Shown in pieces: positions 17,357 to 25,527 of a stretch of 64,000 nucleotides of DNA (the first letter of the stretch is position 1; each line of letters starts with the position of its first letter). Position numbers and translations under genes: made by a program. Under the pieces are notes generated by a model. The model was not told the DNA's origin, did no database searches, and saw only the letters and a program-made list of their open reading frames with translations. Source of the DNA: Jeotgalicoccus psychrophilus DSM 19085 (lineage in GTDB: Bacteria > Bacillota > Bacilli > Staphylococcales > Salinicoccaceae); assembly GCF_000425845.1 (NCBI RefSeq), contig NZ_AUEF01000008.1, positions 1 through 64,000 on the forward strand. The letters are read 5' to 3'.

Positions 17357-17899
17357 ATGAAATACGGTTATATAAGACCTATTGAATTATATGATGATAT
17401 TGAAAATCAAAAGAAAAAATTAGAAGAACATACTAAGGATATCTATATAGAAGAACATGCAGAAAATAAACTTAGAAATCAGTTAGACTCTTTGCTTCAT
17501 GAGACACTGAAAGAAAATGATGAATTGTTTATTACAGATATATGTATACTAGCCGACTCAACAAAACAGCTAGTAGATATCATTGACTTATGCAGTAAAA
17601 AAGGTGTACGTATCCTTATTATCAATCCGGACATACTAGTTTCTGCTGCTGCAGAATATAGTTTCCAACACATTTTAAATGAAATTTCTAATTTTCAAAG
17701 TGATGTTGTCAGATTCAGAACACAATTAGGTGTTAAAAAGGCAAGAAAAGATGGAAAGAAAATGGGAAGACCTAAACGAAGTGACGATAATATAAAAAGA
17801 GCAGTTGAAATGTATATGTTAAAAAAATACACACTGGATGAAATTAAAGCTGCTACAAATATAAGTCGCGCTACTCTATATAGACATTTAGACAAATAA
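17357..17899 (+). CDS. Catalytically dead serine-recombinase-like DNA-binding protein, copy 2
   Basis: This 180-residue paralog of the protein at 14218-14760 also lacks the catalytic serine (YGYIRPIELYDD) and the catalytic arginines (ICILADSTKQ). The helix after residue 108 (EISNFQSDVVRFRTQLGV), the GRPKR hook and the C-terminal helix-turn-helix (TLDEIKAATNISRATLYRHL) are the best conserved parts between the copies. Conservation of length and DNA-binding parts in both copies argues for a selected non-recombining role, probably control of the adjacent sulP-usp operon. Ribosome site: AGGAGTGG. Confidence 0.75.
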   Translation: MKYGYIRPIELYDDIENQKKKLEEHTKDIYIEEHAENKLRNQLDSLLHETLKENDELFITDICILADSTKQLVDIIDLCSKKGVRILIINPDILVSAAAEYSFQHILNEISNFQSDVVRFRTQLGVKKARKDGKKMGRPKRSDDNIKRAVEMYMLKKYTLDEIKAATNISRATLYRHLDK

Positions 17900-17964
17900 T
17901 CTCATAAACGAATATTTTTGAGACGTTTTGAGTTTTTTAATTGTTTAATACAAATACTAGGATT

Positions 17965-18230
17965 GTCATTTTTGACGATAAATTGTATATATTTTAAGTG
18001 TTATTTTGCATAACCAACTTTAAAGCCCAGCTGTCTTTGTGAAAAGATTAGCTGGGCTTCTTAACTATAGTACAAATTATCGCCCAAATCAGTGCGAAAT
18101 AACATCGAAATTGACAGTATTTCTTTTTTAAAGTGTTATATAGTTGCCTAATAAAGGTAGACCCTAATTATACAAATATTGATTGCTGATAATCCTCAAT
18201 ATTTTATGTATGATTAGGGTGTAAAATAAT
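17965..18230. repeat. Recombination-site-like repeat, copy 4, with a long inverted repeat
   Basis: The part 17965-18113 aligns with 3766-3912, including its hairpin (18022-18060) and the words ATTGTATATATTTTAA, ATTTTGCATA and ACAAATTATCG. It continues with the TAGACCCTAATTA word. It lies directly upstream of the Sin-type recombinase remnant, the normal place of a res site. Confidence 0.6.
18161..18220. repeat. Imperfect 22-25 bp inverted repeat before the recombinase remnant
   Basis: ACCCTAATTATACA-AATATTGA (18161-18182) is mirrored by TCAATATTTTATGTATGATTAGGGT split over 18196-18220. The arms differ by one base and a three-base insertion. It may be the recombinase operator/crossover site or element ends. 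Confidence 0.6.
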
Positions 18231-18253
18231 TAGTAGATAAAAGGGGTGGTTTC

Positions 18254-18600
18254 ATGAAAGTTGCGTATGCTCGTGTTTCTACACTGGATCAGAACTTCGA
18301 TAGACAAATTGAAGTGTTTAAAAGATTTGGTGCAGAGAAAATATTTAATGAGAAGTTATCAGGAAAGAATATCTCTGAAAGAATTATATTTCAGGAAGCG
18401 ATGGAATTTATCAGAGAGGGTAATCAATTTATTGTAGAAGCAATTAATCGGCTAGGAAGAAACTATGACGAGATTATACAGACGTTAATTTTCTAAAACA
18501 AAAAAACGTACAACTGATTATTACCAGTTTACCAATTATGGCTGAAGCGATTGGAAACCCCTGCTTAATAAATTCATCAAAAACTGCGCCTCCCTGTGAC
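18254..18600 (+). pseudogene. Decayed Sin-type serine resolvase
   Basis: The start is intact, with a good ribosome site (AAGGGGTGG) and [20 protein letters not shown], so the catalytic serine (Ser9) is present, as is [11 protein letters not shown] (about 63-73). A one-base deletion after codon 77 stops the frame at 18494-18496. The next frame continues the family sequence ([19 protein letters not shown], then AEAIGNP), and a second shift follows before sequence similarity ends near 18600. The DNA-binding domain is missing. It closely resembles staphylococcal Sin, a plasmid resolvase. Confidence 0.85.
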
Positions 18601-18646
18601 GTAAAGTTATCTTTACACTCCTCAAGTATCTTTTATAATTAATAAC

Positions 18647-19879
18647 TTACTGATAATCAGTTATTTTCAGCATTCCATTTGTATCCAGCACCGTATACGT
18701 CACCTGAGACGTTTCCTGCCCATTCGATGTTGCATGTGAATATGTTCTGTTTACAGTAATCTGATATTCTCTCTCTGAAATCTGCTGTACAGAAACTGTT
18801 GTTCCCGGATAGTTTTGATGATCTTTGAACTTACCAGATGCTTTATTAGCCTGAATTTTATCCATTGCATTTCCTTCCAGGATAGAAAGCACATCGTTAT
18901 TTTCGTCATTATAATAATCAGCCAGGCTGTCTAAATACGTTTTGAAAATAAAGTTTCTTAACGTATCGTAAGTGAAATAATCATCTTCCTCTGTCAGTTT
19001 AACAGGGAATCCTTCAGTATAATATTTATCAAAATAACGTTCATCATTATTAGATGAACTCTGAGTCTGTGGATTTTCATCAAAAATCTCCCGTTTAATC
19101 AGACCAATCCGTTCACCTTCCGGAGAGTTATAAGTACTTGCACCGGTAATAAAATACCTTCCGTCTTCTCCTTCACCCTCATATACATAATGCGGCAAGC
19201 CATTCATCGACCGGCTCCCGTCATCATATTGATCAGGTTCACCCAGAGCATTTATCAATTCTTCTTCAGTAATATGCGCGAAATACCACACATACTCCAC
19301 ATAGTTTTCATGCGGGTTGATGCTGCTGTCAGAACCATCATCCCCTGGTCCATACGGTGCACGCTCACTGTATACAACACCAAGATTTCCATGGAATGCC
19401 GGTGAAGCTCCACCTGAATAAAACGTAAATTCATAAGGTCCGTATAACTCTTCGACTTCTGTTTGAGTCATGCCTTCAGTTATTACATCCTGTTCAAAAG
19501 TACCTTGGTCATTTCCGGCACTTGTTCCGAGAAGCTGAGATTGTACTTCTGGAGAGTTTATATCAAATAATAAAGCTGAGTTAGATACTTTTGTGTGTTC
19601 TTCACTCTCTGTTGTTTGATTATCCTTATCTTCAGCAGATTCTGATGATCCATTATTATTTTCTGATTGACTCGTTTCATTCTCTGCCTTTGATGCTGTC
19701 TCTGCTGACTCATTATTCTCTTTCTCTGCGTTTTCAGATCCATCCGTTTTACTGCTTTCTTCAACTTCATTCGCAGTTTGGTTGTCTTCAGTACTTTCTG
19801 TTGTCTCCTCTGCACCATCAGAGCAAGCTGACGAAACTAACAGCAAAACAATAAATGGCATAAACCATATTTTTTTCAC
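18647..19879 (-). CDS. Lipoprotein with acidic low-complexity linker
   Basis: This 410-residue secreted lipoprotein has a signal peptide ending LLVSSAC (lipidated Cys19). A linker of about 80 residues (20-100) is almost only E, S, N, T, D and K. A folded middle part follows (about 130-275), then a C-terminal part (about 285-410) whose pattern, ending VTYTVLDTNGMLKITDY, resembles NTF2-like domains of staphylococcal cell-surface proteins. I do not recognise a named family. It is the first core-looking gene after the accessory island and is transcribed towards the recombinase remnant. Confidence 0.75.
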   Translation of the reverse strand: MKKIWFMPFIVLLLVSSACSDGAEETTESTEDNQTANEVEESSKTDGSENAEKENNESAETASKAENETSQSENNNGSSESAEDKDNQTTESEEHTKVSNSALLFDINSPEVQSQLLGTSAGNDQGTFEQDVITEGMTQTEVEELYGPYEFTFYSGGASPAFHGNLGVVYSERAPYGPGDDGSDSSINPHENYVEYVWYFAHITEEELINALGEPDQYDDGSRSMNGLPHYVYEGEGEDGRYFITGASTYNSPEGERIGLIKREIFDENPQTQSSSNNDERYFDKYYTEGFPVKLTEEDDYFTYDTLRNFIFKTYLDSLADYYNDENNDVLSILEGNAMDKIQANKASGKFKDHQNYPGTTVSVQQISEREYQITVNRTYSHATSNGQETSQVTYTVLDTNGMLKITDYQ

Positions 19880-19928
19880 ATCATCACTCCTGTTAGATAG
19901 TCTTATTCCCTATATATTTTTCTGTAAA

Positions 19929-19958
19929 AAATAATGCCCTCTGAAGGACATTATTTTA
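19929..19958 (-). terminator. Terminator after the hydantoinase gene
   Basis: AAATAATG pairs with CATTATTT around a 12-base centre with T-rich tails, about ten bases after the stop at 19969. Confidence 0.7.
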
Positions 19959-19968
19959 TTTTTATAAT

Positions 19969-21354
19969 TTACCTAAACGCCGTACCGAATGCTGTTCCTT
20001 TTATAAACGCACCCTGCCCTTTTTCACCCACGTATTTACCGTCTTTAACGACCTGTGTTCCTCTTAAGAACACCGCATCACATTCACCGATCTGGTCAAA
20101 TCCTTCATACGCCGTGTAATCCAGTGCATTTAGGCTGTCTTCTACTGTAACTTTCTTCTCTACATTCGGATTGTAAATCACAACATCCGCATCATACCCT
20201 GGAGCAATGTATCCTTTACGGTGATCCAGTCCATTGTTTTTAGCAGGCATCGTTGAATAGTAATCTACTAATTCTGAACGTGTAATCTTCCCTGCTTCCA
20301 CACCATATGTCCATAACATCGGCAGTCTGTTTTCCAGCCCCGGTGTGCCGTTCGGTATCAGTCTGAAGTCATCCAGTCCCATTTTCTTCTGGTCAAACGT
20401 AAATCCGCAGTGATCGGAACTTACTGCATTAATTGAACCGTCTTTTAATGATTTCCATAAATACTCCTGGTCAGCCTTATCTCTTAACGCAGGTGAACAT
20501 ACATATTTCGATCCTTCGAAGTCTTCTTTAGCAAGATACTCTTTATCGAAAAGTAAATACTGCGTACACGTTTCACCATATACCGGCAGTCCTTCTTCTT
20601 TCGCTTTCTTAATTGCATTTACCGCACCTTCAGTCGTTACATGTACGATATAGATTGGTGCCTCTGCAAAACGCGCCAAATTAATCGCACGTTCTGTTGC
20701 TTCCGTTTCAACAATCGGCGGACGTGTTAATGCGTGATGGTACGGATCTGTTTCACCATTCGCAATTGCTTTTTTCTGCATTAAATCAATTAAATCCGCA
20801 TTCTCAGCATGCACCATAACAGTAACGCCTGCATCTTTCGCTTCCAGGAGCGCATTCGTTACCGCTTCATCATCCGAATGGAAAAACTGGCCCTTATACG
20901 CCATAAACAGCTTAACAGTCGGATAACCCGCTGCAGGCAGATTTTTAATATCCTTAAACGTTTCAGGTGTCGGATCTGTAATAACTGGGTGGAAACTGTA
21001 ATCCACCATTGAAATACCCTCTACCCACTCTTTACGGTACGCTTCCACCGTTTCAACAAGACCCTTGCCCTGTTCCTGGTTTACGAACTCAATGACCGTC
21101 GTCGTGCCTCCAAGTGCCGCTGCATTCGTCGTTTCAAAGCCTTTCGTCCGCTCCCCCATAAACTCAAACGAAAAGTGTGCATGCTGATCCACACCGCCAG
21201 GCAATATATACATTCCTTCAGCATCAATTACTTTGTCCGCTTCCACTCTTAAGTTTCTGCCGACCGCTTCTATTTTAGTCCCCTCGATTAAAATATCGCC
21301 TTTATATTCATGCTCTGTCGTGACAATCAGACCGTTTTTAATTAATGTTTTCAT
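19969..21354 (-). CDS. Dihydropyrimidinase / D-hydantoinase
   Basis: This 461-residue cyclic amidohydrolase opens dihydropyrimidine or hydantoin rings to N-carbamoyl amino acids. The binuclear metal site is complete: His58 and His60 (VDQHAHF), Lys148 as likely carbamylated lysine in TVKLFMAYKG, His182 (VMVHAEN), His238 (YIVHVT) and Asp314 (SSDHCGF). The length is typical. No other pyrimidine-degradation gene (such as preT/preA or a carbamoylase) is adjacent; two small membrane proteins lie upstream. The substrate range cannot be decided from the sequence. The C-terminal tail (GTAFGTAFR) is ordinary for the family. Confidence 0.9.
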   Translation of the reverse strand: MKTLIKNGLIVTTEHEYKGDILIEGTKIEAVGRNLRVEADKVIDAEGMYILPGGVDQHAHFSFEFMGERTKGFETTNAAALGGTTTVIEFVNQEQGKGLVETVEAYRKEWVEGISMVDYSFHPVITDPTPETFKDIKNLPAAGYPTVKLFMAYKGQFFHSDDEAVTNALLEAKDAGVTVMVHAENADLIDLMQKKAIANGETDPYHHALTRPPIVETEATERAINLARFAEAPIYIVHVTTEGAVNAIKKAKEEGLPVYGETCTQYLLFDKEYLAKEDFEGSKYVCSPALRDKADQEYLWKSLKDGSINAVSSDHCGFTFDQKKMGLDDFRLIPNGTPGLENRLPMLWTYGVEAGKITRSELVDYYSTMPAKNNGLDHRKGYIAPGYDADVVIYNPNVEKKVTVEDSLNALDYTAYEGFDQIGECDAVFLRGTQVVKDGKYVGEKGQGAFIKGTAFGTAFR

Positions 21355-21369
21355 ATAATCCGCCCCTTT

Positions 21370-21675
21370 TTAAACCTGCTCTTTTTCTTTTTTATCTTCA
21401 ATCAGCCAGCGGCGAGATTCTTTTGAATCAAGCGCTTTTTGCTCACGCAGCTCCCGCTCTTCTTTAATCTGCTCCAGTTCAAGTGCCATCGACTTATTTT
21501 CAAGCAGATAATTATCCTGCTTTATCTGTTCAAGCTTACGCTGTTCAACCATCTTTTTAATTTCGAGCTTCTGATCACTCTGGTTATATCCACGTTTCAT
21601 TGCATATAAAGGAATACTTACCCCGCCGCCGATTAACACAAGTGAGGTGAAGAAGAGAAATTCAAAAATGCCCAT
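21370..21675 (-). CDS. Small membrane protein with coiled-coil tail, paralog A
   Basis: This 101-residue protein has one N-terminal membrane segment (about 4-24), the stretch RGYNQSDQKLE, and then a long charged helix likely to form a coiled coil (30-80), ending ESRRWLIEDKKEKEQV. It is clearly paralogous to the next gene (21744-22034). I do not recognise a named family. It lies 15 bases upstream of the hydantoinase gene and may be co-transcribed with it. Confidence 0.7.
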   Translation of the reverse strand: MGIFEFLFFTSLVLIGGGVSIPLYAMKRGYNQSDQKLEIKKMVEQRKLEQIKQDNYLLENKSMALELEQIKEERELREQKALDSKESRRWLIEDKKEKEQV

Positions 21676-21743
21676 ATCATCCCTCCGATTTATCTTATTT
21701 CCAGTTTAACATATGAAGTCCGATGATTAAGAAAGACAAAGCT

Positions 21744-22034
21744 CTACTCAGCTTTGTCTTTCTCTTCTTCACTCTCTTCAATCAGCCAGCGTCGGTCCTC
21801 TTTATTCTCTAGTGCTTTTTGCTTTCTTTCATTCTCTTTTTTTATCTTGTCCAGTTCAATGCGCATCGATTCATTTTCCAGCAGATAGTTTTCCTGTTTA
21901 ATTTCTTCCAGTCTTCTCTGTTCTTTTATTTTCTTTAATTCCATCTTATCATCGCTTTGATTATAACCTCTGTATATCGCATAAAGCGGTATCGTGAAAG
22001 TTAATATTACAGCAGCCAGTCCTACTATATCCAT
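21744..22034 (-). CDS. Small membrane protein with coiled-coil tail, paralog B
   Basis: This 96-residue protein has the same design as paralog A: an N-terminal membrane segment, RGYNQSDDKMELKKI, a charged helix with YLLEN(E/K)SM, and a DRRWLIEESEEE end. The shared RGYNQSD and RRWLIE motifs show a tandem duplication. The function is unknown. A hairpin (AAGACAAAGC / GCTTTGTCTT, 21734-21761) overlaps its last codons and could attenuate transcription into paralog A. Confidence 0.7.
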   Translation of the reverse strand: MDIVGLAAVILTFTIPLYAIYRGYNQSDDKMELKKIKEQRRLEEIKQENYLLENESMRIELDKIKKENERKQKALENKEDRRWLIEESEEEKDKAE

Positions 22035-22085
22035 CGCCGCATCACCCCTTATATTTGATTATATTTTACCATAATATTTAACAGG

Positions 22086-22342
22086 TTCATCGGACCAATT
22101 TTTAATCTTTGGCATAGAGGCAGGTTCCATCAGACTGTAATTAGGTTTCCAGTCGTATGATCAAGTTTCATCGGACCGAATTCACGTTTCCAGTCGGATG
22201 AATGGACTTCATCGGACTGCATTCACGTTTCCAGTCGGATGAACGGGTTTCATCGGACTGCATTCACGTTTCCAGTCGGATGAACGGGTTTCATCGGACC
22301 GAATTCACGTTTCCAGTCGGATGAACGGACTTCATCGGACTC
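22086..22342. repeat. Intergenic tandem array R1, 41 bp period
   Basis: About six to seven units start at 22086, 22125, 22167, 22208, 22249, 22290 and 22331. Each unit is an imperfect stem-loop: TTCATCGGACTG, a 12-base loop, CAGTCGGATGAA, then a five-base linker. The left units are more degenerate. The array fills the space between paralog B and the mpfA-like gene, both on the minus strand. I see no coding sequence in it. Confidence 0.9.
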
Positions 22343-22361
22343 ACAGAATATATAAACAAAA

Positions 22362-22386
22362 AAATCGGGACATCTCTGCCCCGATT
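22362..22386 (-). terminator. Terminator of the mpfA-like gene
   Basis: ATCGGGG and CCCGAT pair around a short loop, followed on the minus strand by a run of seven T, 13 bases after the stop. Confidence 0.8.
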
Positions 22387-22398
22387 CCTCTGTAAATA

Positions 22399-23760
22399 TT
22401 ATTTTTCGTTATCTTTCTTATCAACATCTTCTTCAAGTTGTGTTTCATCGGATACTCTGTTGTAGTCTCTTAAGTAGGCAACCTGTTTAATTGAATGGTT
22501 TTCAACTTCCAGCACCTGCCAGCGGTCAAATTCCGTATCGACATATTCGCCTTCTTCAATGTCAGTATTAATACTCTGCATCCAGCCGCCGATCGTATCG
22601 ATATCTTCACTTTCATTAAACGAAATCTTAAAGTCGTCCTCAAGGTCATCAAGCAGCACACGGCCGTTAATGTGGTAAATATTCTCGTCGACTTTAACTA
22701 TATCCAGTTCTTCATTTTCATCGAACTCGTCACGGATTTCCCCAACGATTTCTTCAAGAATATCTTCCATGGTCACCATACCGGCTGTACCGCCGTATTC
22801 ATCAATGATCAGCGCGATATGCACGCTTTCTCTCTGCATTTTAACTAACGCGTCACTGATACGTGATGATTCAGTTATCACCGGAAGTTCATGTATATAA
22901 TCGCCTGCAGCGACATGTTCATCCGATACGTGATTTGTTAAATATTCTCTGACGTTTATAAAACCGATAATATTATCCTTGTCACCATTGCTCTCAGTCA
23001 CAGGGTATCTCGTGTAGTTGTATTCTTTAATTGTTTCAATAACCTGATCAACCGTTACCGGTTCTTCAAGTGTAATCATTTGTGTACGCGGCACCATAAC
23101 GTCTTTTGCCGTACGTTCATCAAATGAGAATATATTCTGCATATAAGCAAGTTCTGTCTGATTAATTTCACCGCTCTGGTAACTTTCAGTCATAATCACT
23201 TTAAGCTCTTCTTCCGAGTGTGCCTGTTCTGTCGGCATTTCTTTAATACCAACTAAACGTACAAGTCCTCTTGCTGCACCGTTCATTGTCCAAATAAATG
23301 GTTTTAAAACGACACCGAAAAAGTATAGCGGACCGCTTAGTGCCATTGACATTTTTTCTGCATACTGAATCGCAACAGTCTTAGGTGCAAGTTCACCAAC
23401 AACAACGTGAATGAACGTTACGATAATAAATGCTGCTGCCACTGTTGCAACAGATGACATTGATTCAGGAATACCAATCAGGTTAAACAGCGGGTGTAAG
23501 ATTACTTCAAATGTAGATTCCCCGATCCAACCTAAACCTAGTGCTGTCACTGTAATACCCAGCTGACAGGCAGATAAGTAATAGTCCAGGTTTTTAATCA
23601 TTTTTTCTACACGTATTGCTCTTTTGTTTCCCTGTTCAACCAATGCGTGAATTCTCGACATGCGTGCTTTAACAAATGCAAATTCTGAACCTACAAAAAG
23701 CATTGTAAGTACGATTAATAAAACAAATAGTAATAAATTAGTTATAGTGGATATATCCAA
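22399..23760 (-). CDS. mpfA: CNNM/CorC-type (MpfA-like) membrane transporter with CBS domains
   Basis: This 453-residue protein of the HlyC/CorC family has an N-terminal CNNM (DUF21) membrane domain (about 1-190, with SACQLGITVTALGLGWIGE and VVVGELAPKTVAIQ), a pair of CBS domains (about 205-340, DVMVPRTQMI and HIALIIDEYGGTAGMVTMED) and a C-terminal CorC_HlyC domain. The staphylococcal member MpfA protects against magnesium toxicity, probably as a Mg2+ exporter. The start is TTG 23760 behind GGAGGGGG. The ribosome site lies in a CCCC/GGGG hairpin directly after a possible leader peptide (23782-23901), which suggests translational control. Confidence 0.85.
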   Translation of the reverse strand: MDISTITNLLLFVLLIVLTMLFVGSEFAFVKARMSRIHALVEQGNKRAIRVEKMIKNLDYYLSACQLGITVTALGLGWIGESTFEVILHPLFNLIGIPESMSSVATVAAAFIIVTFIHVVVGELAPKTVAIQYAEKMSMALSGPLYFFGVVLKPFIWTMNGAARGLVRLVGIKEMPTEQAHSEEELKVIMTESYQSGEINQTELAYMQNIFSFDERTAKDVMVPRTQMITLEEPVTVDQVIETIKEYNYTRYPVTESNGDKDNIIGFINVREYLTNHVSDEHVAAGDYIHELPVITESSRISDALVKMQRESVHIALIIDEYGGTAGMVTMEDILEEIVGEIRDEFDENEELDIVKVDENIYHINGRVLLDDLEDDFKISFNESEDIDTIGGWMQSINTDIEEGEYVDTEFDRWQVLEVENHSIKQVAYLRDYNRVSDETQLEEDVDKKDNEK

Positions 23761-23765
23761 TCAGT

Positions 23766-23780
23766 CCCCCTCCTACGGGG
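23766..23780 (-). promoter_or_regulatory. Hairpin holding the mpfA ribosome binding site
   Basis: On the minus strand CCCC-GTAGGA-GGGG can form a small stem-loop containing the GGAGG ribosome site, two bases after the stop codon of the upstream short reading frame. A ribosome ending the short frame would open it. Confidence 0.45.
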
Positions 23781-23781
23781 T

Positions 23782-23901
23782 TCACCTCCGATAATTTGTG
23801 ACCGCCTGGGTCGTTTGTTCATGAAATTCAGTTTGATTTATATTGTTTAACAGAGTATTCTCTGCAGTTCTTTTCAGATACACCTTCCCAACAGCCGTCA
23901 C
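23782..23901 (-). CDS. Possible 39-residue leader peptide upstream of mpfA
   Basis: A short frame from GTG 23901 to TGA 23782 encodes a 39-residue basic peptide containing KVYLKRTAENTLLNNINQ. It lies in a leader RNA of about 170 bases that starts at a TATAAT box near 23930. A GGAGGTGA sequence overlaps the start, so the true start may be later (for example GTG at about 23883). The stop is two bases from the hairpin covering the mpfA ribosome site. Leader-peptide control is known for Mg transport genes such as mgtA in enterobacteria; here it is inference. It could also be a chance open frame. Confidence 0.35.
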   Translation of the reverse strand: MTAVGKVYLKRTAENTLLNNINQTEFHEQTTQAVTNYRR

Positions 23902-23983
23902 CTCCACTAATTTTGTTAAATTAAGAACATTATATCATATAAAAATCCGTTCTCATAAGGATATATCCATTCTATAAACTTCT

Positions 23984-25507
23984 TTACAATGCATCTCTGT
24001 ACCGTCGATATGCTTCTCTGACCGGTCCGTCGTGATCCAGCGCATCTTCGGTGCTGCTGCTCTCGATAATTGTGCCGCCTTCAAGGTAATGCACATAATC
24101 AAACCGGTCAAGATGACTGAGGTCGTGCGTTGCCGCAAGCACTGTATCTTTTTGGAATATTTCTTCCCATATCTTATCACGAAGCCGTGTGTTTAAACTG
24201 GCTGTCGGTTCATCCAGTATCCACGTATTTTTGTTTTCTATATACATGCGGATCAGATGCATCCGTTTCTTCTCACCAAGTGATAAATACTCCGTCGACG
24301 TAATATAATCATCCGCTTTGAAATGATCCAGCTCAAATTGTTCAAGCAGTTCATTAATCTGATTTTCTTCAGATTCAAAATGATTAAACATCGTAATATT
24401 TTCTTTTACCGTCGCGTTGTAAAAGTCCAAATGCTGCGGCATAATTCCCGCATCCGACTGCTTAATCAGCTGGTTGAGCAAAGTTGTTTTGCCCGAGCCG
24501 CTGCTGCCGATCAGTGCATGTTTCTCGCCCGGTTTAATATCTATATTAATACTGTTAAGTACATCGCGTTTCGTTGAAGGATAGCGGAAGGTCATGTTGG
24601 ACAGTGACAGTGACTGGTGTTTATCTTCCTGCACTGACCCGCCTGGATTATTTACCGCTTCCACACGCGCTTTTACCGCTTTGTATTTACTCGCCGGTTT
24701 AATGACCGGTATTGTCAGTTCAAAGAAACTCATTAAAAGTAATATAATCATTGGAATTAACAGCGGATAATCCCCGCTGAACAGTACAATGATCAGGAGG
24801 ATCATCCCGAGCTGAATCAGCAGGCTGACTGTATCAATGACTGCATCGAGTGACGCTTCTTTGTTTTCGTTCTTTGTAATTTTTTTATATGTTGCTTTAA
24901 TGTTTTCGTTTACCTGTCTGTCTTCTTTTACAACGAACAGGTTCGTAAAGTCATGAATGTAATGATAGAGCTGTGTAAACAATGAATCCTCTACCTTATT
25001 TCTTTCATCGTACAGTTTCCCTGATATTCCGCTTATAACCAGCGGCATAATTAATAGTAAGATCAGTACTGATACGAGCAGAATCACGAGTAACATTGGG
25101 TCAATTAACAGTGACAGCACTGTCAATATAAGTGAGATAAATACCGCAACGACATACGGGTAAATAATCCGGATATAATAATCTTCAATATCGTCAAAGT
25201 AGCTCGTCAGCTTTTGAATGTAGCGCACGCTGTGCGTATCTTCAGTACTGTTTACCGACTGTTTGAAGTACGACGCTCTTAATCTGCCGATCATTTTAAA
25301 GGTCGCATCGTGGCTTAACAGACGCTCCATATACTTCGCAGCACCTTTTGTTAAACCGAACATTTTAATCATCGCAATGATTAAAATAATAAGAAAGAAC
25401 GGCGGTTCAAAGAAACTTAAGCTGATCATATAACCACTCAGACCGAATATCGCTACACCAACGAGACCGCCGATAATACCGAGCACGATACTGTAGAAGA
25501 TATGCAT
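23984..25507 (-). CDS. cydC: CydC-type subunit of thiol-exporting ABC transporter
   Basis: This 507-residue fused membrane/ATPase half-transporter has six hydrophobic segments in the first 290 residues, then an ATPase domain with Walker A GSSGSGKTTLLNQ, Walker B NTWILDEPTASLN and an unusual signature LSLGE in place of LSGGE. With CydD it forms the exporter of glutathione/cysteine or haem-linked reductant needed to assemble cytochrome bd. The start at ATG 25507 follows AAAGGTGA; a longer frame from 25531 overlaps the cydD stop by four bases. No cydAB lies in the window. Confidence 0.85.
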   Translation of the reverse strand: MHIFYSIVLGIIGGLVGVAIFGLSGYMISLSFFEPPFFLIILIIAMIKMFGLTKGAAKYMERLLSHDATFKMIGRLRASYFKQSVNSTEDTHSVRYIQKLTSYFDDIEDYYIRIIYPYVVAVFISLILTVLSLLIDPMLLVILLVSVLILLLIMPLVISGISGKLYDERNKVEDSLFTQLYHYIHDFTNLFVVKEDRQVNENIKATYKKITKNENKEASLDAVIDTVSLLIQLGMILLIIVLFSGDYPLLIPMIILLLMSFFELTIPVIKPASKYKAVKARVEAVNNPGGSVQEDKHQSLSLSNMTFRYPSTKRDVLNSINIDIKPGEKHALIGSSGSGKTTLLNQLIKQSDAGIMPQHLDFYNATVKENITMFNHFESEENQINELLEQFELDHFKADDYITSTEYLSLGEKKRMHLIRMYIENKNTWILDEPTASLNTRLRDKIWEEIFQKDTVLAATHDLSHLDRFDYVHYLEGGTIIESSSTEDALDHDGPVREAYRRYRDAL

Positions 25508-25527
25508 CTTTTCACCTTTTAAATACA

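Noticed and set aside
18600-18660. tRNA or rlmH-type attachment site at the island edge
   Set aside because: No tRNA-like sequence and no rlmH gene end is seen there, so SCC-like integration is not supported in this window.
23766-23935. M-box or yybP-ykoY riboswitch before the mpfA-like gene
   Set aside because: None of the conserved words of those riboswitches could be recognised; kept only as possible leader-peptide control.
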